Notes under the pieces: model-generated
Told to the model about the DNA's origin: nothing
The model's database searches: none
The model's input: only the letters and a program-made list of their open reading frames with translations
Source of the DNA: Arthrobacter sp. JZ12
Lineage (GTDB): Bacteria > Actinomycetota > Actinomycetes > Actinomycetales > Micrococcaceae
Direction of reading: 5' to 3'
DNA length: 64,000 bases
Assembly (NCBI RefSeq): GCF_035189165.1
Contig: NZ_CP045246.1
Span: forward strand, 248,001-312,000
Shown: positions 61,777-64,000 of the stretch, piece after piece
How the letters are laid out: each line of letters opens with the position of its first letter
Numbering within the stretch: position 1 is the first letter of the stretch
Translations under genes and position numbers: made by a program

Positions 61777-62973
61777 ATGACGAACCTCGCAGACCAGGGC
61801 ACCGCCCTGGCAGATCCAGGTACTGCTATTGAAAAGGCGCCGGTTCGACGACGGCCGGGAGCGCTCGCCGAGAGCGGTCACCCGCTGGTGCGTCCGCCGG
61901 CAGCCTCGCACCTGTCCGACGAGCAGGTGGCGGAGCTGGGGCGCGAACTGGACGCCATCCGGGATGAGGTCCTGGCGCGCCGTGGTAAGCAGGACGCTGC
62001 GTACATCCGCCGGGTCATCAAGGCACAGCGGGTGCTCGAGTTCGGCGGACGTGCCGCACTTCTGTTCGGCAGGAACAGGGCAGCCTGGGTCGCGGGAACG
62101 GGCATGCTGAGCATCGCGAAGATCCTCGAGAACATGGAGTTGGGCCACAACATCCTGCATGGACAGTGGGATTGGATGCGCGATCCGGACATCCACTCCA
62201 CAACCTGGGAGTGGGATTTCGTGACGCCCGCGCGTTCGTGGCAGCACACCCACAATGACCTGCACCACCGGTGGACCAACGTTGTGGGCAAGGACCGGGA
62301 CGTCGGATACAACCTGCTCCGCATGGACGAGGACCAGCCGTGGAAGCCGTTCAACCTCGGCAACCCGCTGTACAACGCCCTGCTTGCGCCGGTCTTCGAA
62401 TGGGGGATCGCGCTTTATGACCTCGAGCTCCCCGAGTACAAGGAGGGCCTGAAGTCCAAGGATGCACTCCGGAAGGATCTCCAGGCGCTTGGTCGCAAGG
62501 CGCTGAAGCAGTTCGGCAAGGACTATGTCGCAACGCCCGTCGTGGCCATGGTGACCGGTTCGGGCCGACGCGCGCTCACCGGAACGCTGACCGCCAACGC
62601 GGTCCGCAACGTGTGGGCGCACGCCGTCATCTTCTGCGGACACTTCCCCAACGGCACGGAAACCTTCACGGAGGAAATGGTCGACGGCGAGACCCGCGGT
62701 GACTGGTACGTACGGCAGATGATCGGCTCGGCCAACATTTCCGGTTCGAAGTTCATGCACCTGATGTCGGGCAACCTCTCGCACCAGATCGAACACCACC
62801 TGTTTCCCGACCTGCCGTCCAACCGGTACCACGAGATCGCCCCGAAGGTCCGCGAGATCTGTGCCCGGTACGGGCTTCCGTACACCACCGGTCCGCTGCT
62901 GAAGCAGGTTGGATCGGCCTGGGCGAAGGTCTTCAGGCTGGCGCTTCCGGACCGGAAACCCCAGGCGGGCTAA
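61777..62973 (+). CDS. Membrane fatty-acid desaturase (DesA3-like)
   Basis: A 398-residue di-iron membrane desaturase. The three His boxes are HNILH (about residue 125), HTHNDLHH (about 160) and HQIEHH (about 335). Hydrophobic segments surround them. Its pairing with the reductase gene matches Rv3229c/Rv3230c of mycobacteria, an acyl-CoA delta-9 desaturase, though positional specificity cannot be read from the sequence. Likely adjusts membrane fluidity. AGGAGG lies eight bases before the ATG. Confidence 0.88.
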   Translation: MTNLADQGTALADPGTAIEKAPVRRRPGALAESGHPLVRPPAASHLSDEQVAELGRELDAIRDEVLARRGKQDAAYIRRVIKAQRVLEFGGRAALLFGRNRAAWVAGTGMLSIAKILENMELGHNILHGQWDWMRDPDIHSTTWEWDFVTPARSWQHTHNDLHHRWTNVVGKDRDVGYNLLRMDEDQPWKPFNLGNPLYNALLAPVFEWGIALYDLELPEYKEGLKSKDALRKDLQALGRKALKQFGKDYVATPVVAMVTGSGRRALTGTLTANAVRNVWAHAVIFCGHFPNGTETFTEEMVDGETRGDWYVRQMIGSANISGSKFMHLMSGNLSHQIEHHLFPDLPSNRYHEIAPKVREICARYGLPYTTGPLLKQVGSAWAKVFRLALPDRKPQAG

Positions 62974-63009
62974 CCCAGCCGGCCTAATCCAAGCGGGCTA
63001 GCAAATTAG

Positions 63010-63915
63010 CTACTGCTGACTCTGCACGCGGCGGATCCGGCGAAGCGCGGCTGCTTCGCTGGGTCCCTGCCGCCCGAGTCCGAGCTTGATGACGCCCAGA
63101 ACCAGCAGCACGGCGGGCTTCACGGGCAGGTCCAGTTTCCCGATCCGTGGCACCGACAGGCCGAGCAGCTCGCGTTGCCGCGGCGTGAGCGTAGCCACCG
63201 CTCCGGCGAACAGCACCCTGTACCCAAGCCGCTGGGACCGCGGCAGGGGAGGCCGGCGAATGTACGCAAGCGCGTCCTGAACCTGTTCGTTTGAGGTGAG
63301 TTCGTCGTCGTACGCGGCCAACTGGGCACGCAGTTCCGCGACACTGCGCGGGGGGTCCTCCACGCCCATCAGCCCGCCGGCGACCGCCCACTGCCGCACG
63401 TACTCGTCCGGCCCGCCCGGGAACCGGAGACCGTAGCGCTGGTGCGCGGCGAGGAATGAGTCGGTGAAGGCCAGATGCACCCAGCGGAGCAGGAGTGGGT
63501 CGTTGGCGCTGTAGGGATGCTCGACGCCGTCGGCTCCCGTATACGTGCCGGTCACCTTCTGGTGCAGCTTCCGCACCCAATCCGACGCGCCCCTGGCGGC
63601 GTCGGTCGACCCATAGGTGACCGTGAAGATCCAGCGGATGGTGTTGGCCAGCCTGCCCAGCGGATCTTCCCGGAAGTTCGAGTGCGCGTAGACACCGGCC
63701 ATCGCGCCCGGGTGGAGGGCCTGCAGCAGCAGGGCGCGGATGCCTCCCACCGTGGGCGTCATGGAACTGTGCACGGACCAGACGGCGGATCCCGGCGCGA
63801 AGTAGCCGACGTCGTTCCCCTCCGCCAGTTCCTCCGTCCAGGCTGGGGGCGTTCCGCCCGTGCCGGTGAAGGTGTTCTTGAGCTCGATGCGGAGGCGGGA
63901 CAGCAGGGACTGCAT
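63010..63915 (-). CDS. DUF2236 / MpaB-like oxygenase family protein
   Basis: A 301-residue protein. LLLQALHPGAMAGVYAHSNF (about residues 62-81) with DPLGRLANTIRWIFTVTYGS and LRWVHLAFTDSFLAAHQRYG define the DUF2236 (oxygenase MpaB) family, whose member Lcp is a haem latex-clearing protein; the His residues are retained. Substrate unknown. The AAGGG before the ATG adjoins it with almost no spacer, so a later start is possible. Confidence 0.8.
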   Translation of the reverse strand: MQSLLSRLRIELKNTFTGTGGTPPAWTEELAEGNDVGYFAPGSAVWSVHSSMTPTVGGIRALLLQALHPGAMAGVYAHSNFREDPLGRLANTIRWIFTVTYGSTDAARGASDWVRKLHQKVTGTYTGADGVEHPYSANDPLLLRWVHLAFTDSFLAAHQRYGLRFPGGPDEYVRQWAVAGGLMGVEDPPRSVAELRAQLAAYDDELTSNEQVQDALAYIRRPPLPRSQRLGYRVLFAGAVATLTPRQRELLGLSVPRIGKLDLPVKPAVLLVLGVIKLGLGRQGPSEAAALRRIRRVQSQQ

Positions 63916-63919
63916 CCCT

Positions 63920-63953
63920 TCAGTATGCGGCCGGCGGAGTCAGTATGCGGCCG
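63920..63953. repeat. 14-bp direct repeat before the DUF2236 gene
   Basis: TCAGTATGCGGCCG occurs at 63920-63933 and again at 63940-63953, a 20-base period. The second copy contains the stop codon of the preceding minus-strand gene fragment, so the repeat may be a short local duplication of that gene end. Confidence 0.8.
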
Positions 63954-64000
63954 CCAGGGTGTCGGCGCAGCGTAGCAGGAAGGCGGCGCCCGCGTCGTCG
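63940..64000 (-). CDS. C-terminal fragment of an upstream gene (cut by window edge)
   Basis: The minus strand is open from the edge and ends DDAGAAFLLRCADTLAAAY and stop, 24 bases before the DUF2236 start. Only 20 codons are visible, so no family can be given. Codon bias fits a real coding end, but this is weak support. Confidence 0.35.
   Translation of the reverse strand, partial: DDAGAAFLLRCADTLAAAY

Overview
The window comes from a high-GC actinobacterial chromosome, most likely a member of the Micrococcaceae close to Arthrobacter. The evidence is third-position G/C bias, many GTG starts, GTGA and ATGA gene overlaps, a purS-purQ-purL operon, a dnaX/recR/gluQ/SRP-RNA/tRNA-Ser block, and a DesA3-type desaturase with its reductase. 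The genus is inferred from overall style, not from a marker. I see no phage genes, transposase, CRISPR array, integrase or rRNA.

Layout. 0.3-5.1 kb: an MFS exporter; an SsuB-like ABC protein in which every catalytic motif is replaced; two tiny membrane proteins; a secreted AVP-repeat protein; and an ECF sigma factor overlapping a proline-rich membrane partner. 5.1-11.9 kb (minus strand): a sulfur operon under a SAM riboswitch. In transcription order it is ssuB, ssuA, ssuC, an acetyl-CoA-synthetase-like ligase, metY and a CoA-binding protein. The ssuB gene appears to carry a 1-bp frameshift near its start. 12.1-14.9 kb: a P-loop protein followed by an ABC exporter whose nucleotide-binding domain is also degenerate. 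14.9-29.4 kb: a glycan-utilisation locus with two carbohydrate ABC importers, a heparinase II/III-type lyase, a DUF2264 enzyme, a 2-hydroxyacid dehydrogenase, a ThuA-like protein, a YesL-like protein and a DeoR/LacI chimeric regulator. A candidate operator motif lies upstream of its operons.

29.4-37.5 kb is a series of small units: a uridine-kinase-like protein, two large intergenic palindromic structures, DUF2975/HTH/PAS-ANTAR, an aldo-keto reductase, a hydrolase, a GlxA-type regulator, and several DUF proteins. 37.7-41.0 kb is purS-purQ-purL. 41.2-48.1 kb holds a LysR regulator, an SSI-like protease-inhibitor lipoprotein and, nearby and divergent, a large secreted subtilase. 48.2-56.5 kb holds lysC, a fused deletion remnant of an ABC transporter, a GntR/cytoplasmic-Cache pair divergent from a polyamine-type ABC importer, and recR. 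56.5-60.4 kb is dnaX, gluQ, the SRP RNA and tRNA-Ser(GGA). 60.7-63.9 kb is a ferredoxin-type reductase with a fatty-acid desaturase, then a DUF2236 protein and a gene fragment cut by the window edge.

The strongest candidates for something undescribed are: two ABC proteins in one window with systematically erased ATPase motifs, one of them a close relative of the intact SsuB 9 kb away; a SAM-riboswitch operon that couples sulfonate-type import to an acyl-CoA ligase and MetY; and an intergenic pair of very long structured palindromes at 30.1-30.3 kb.
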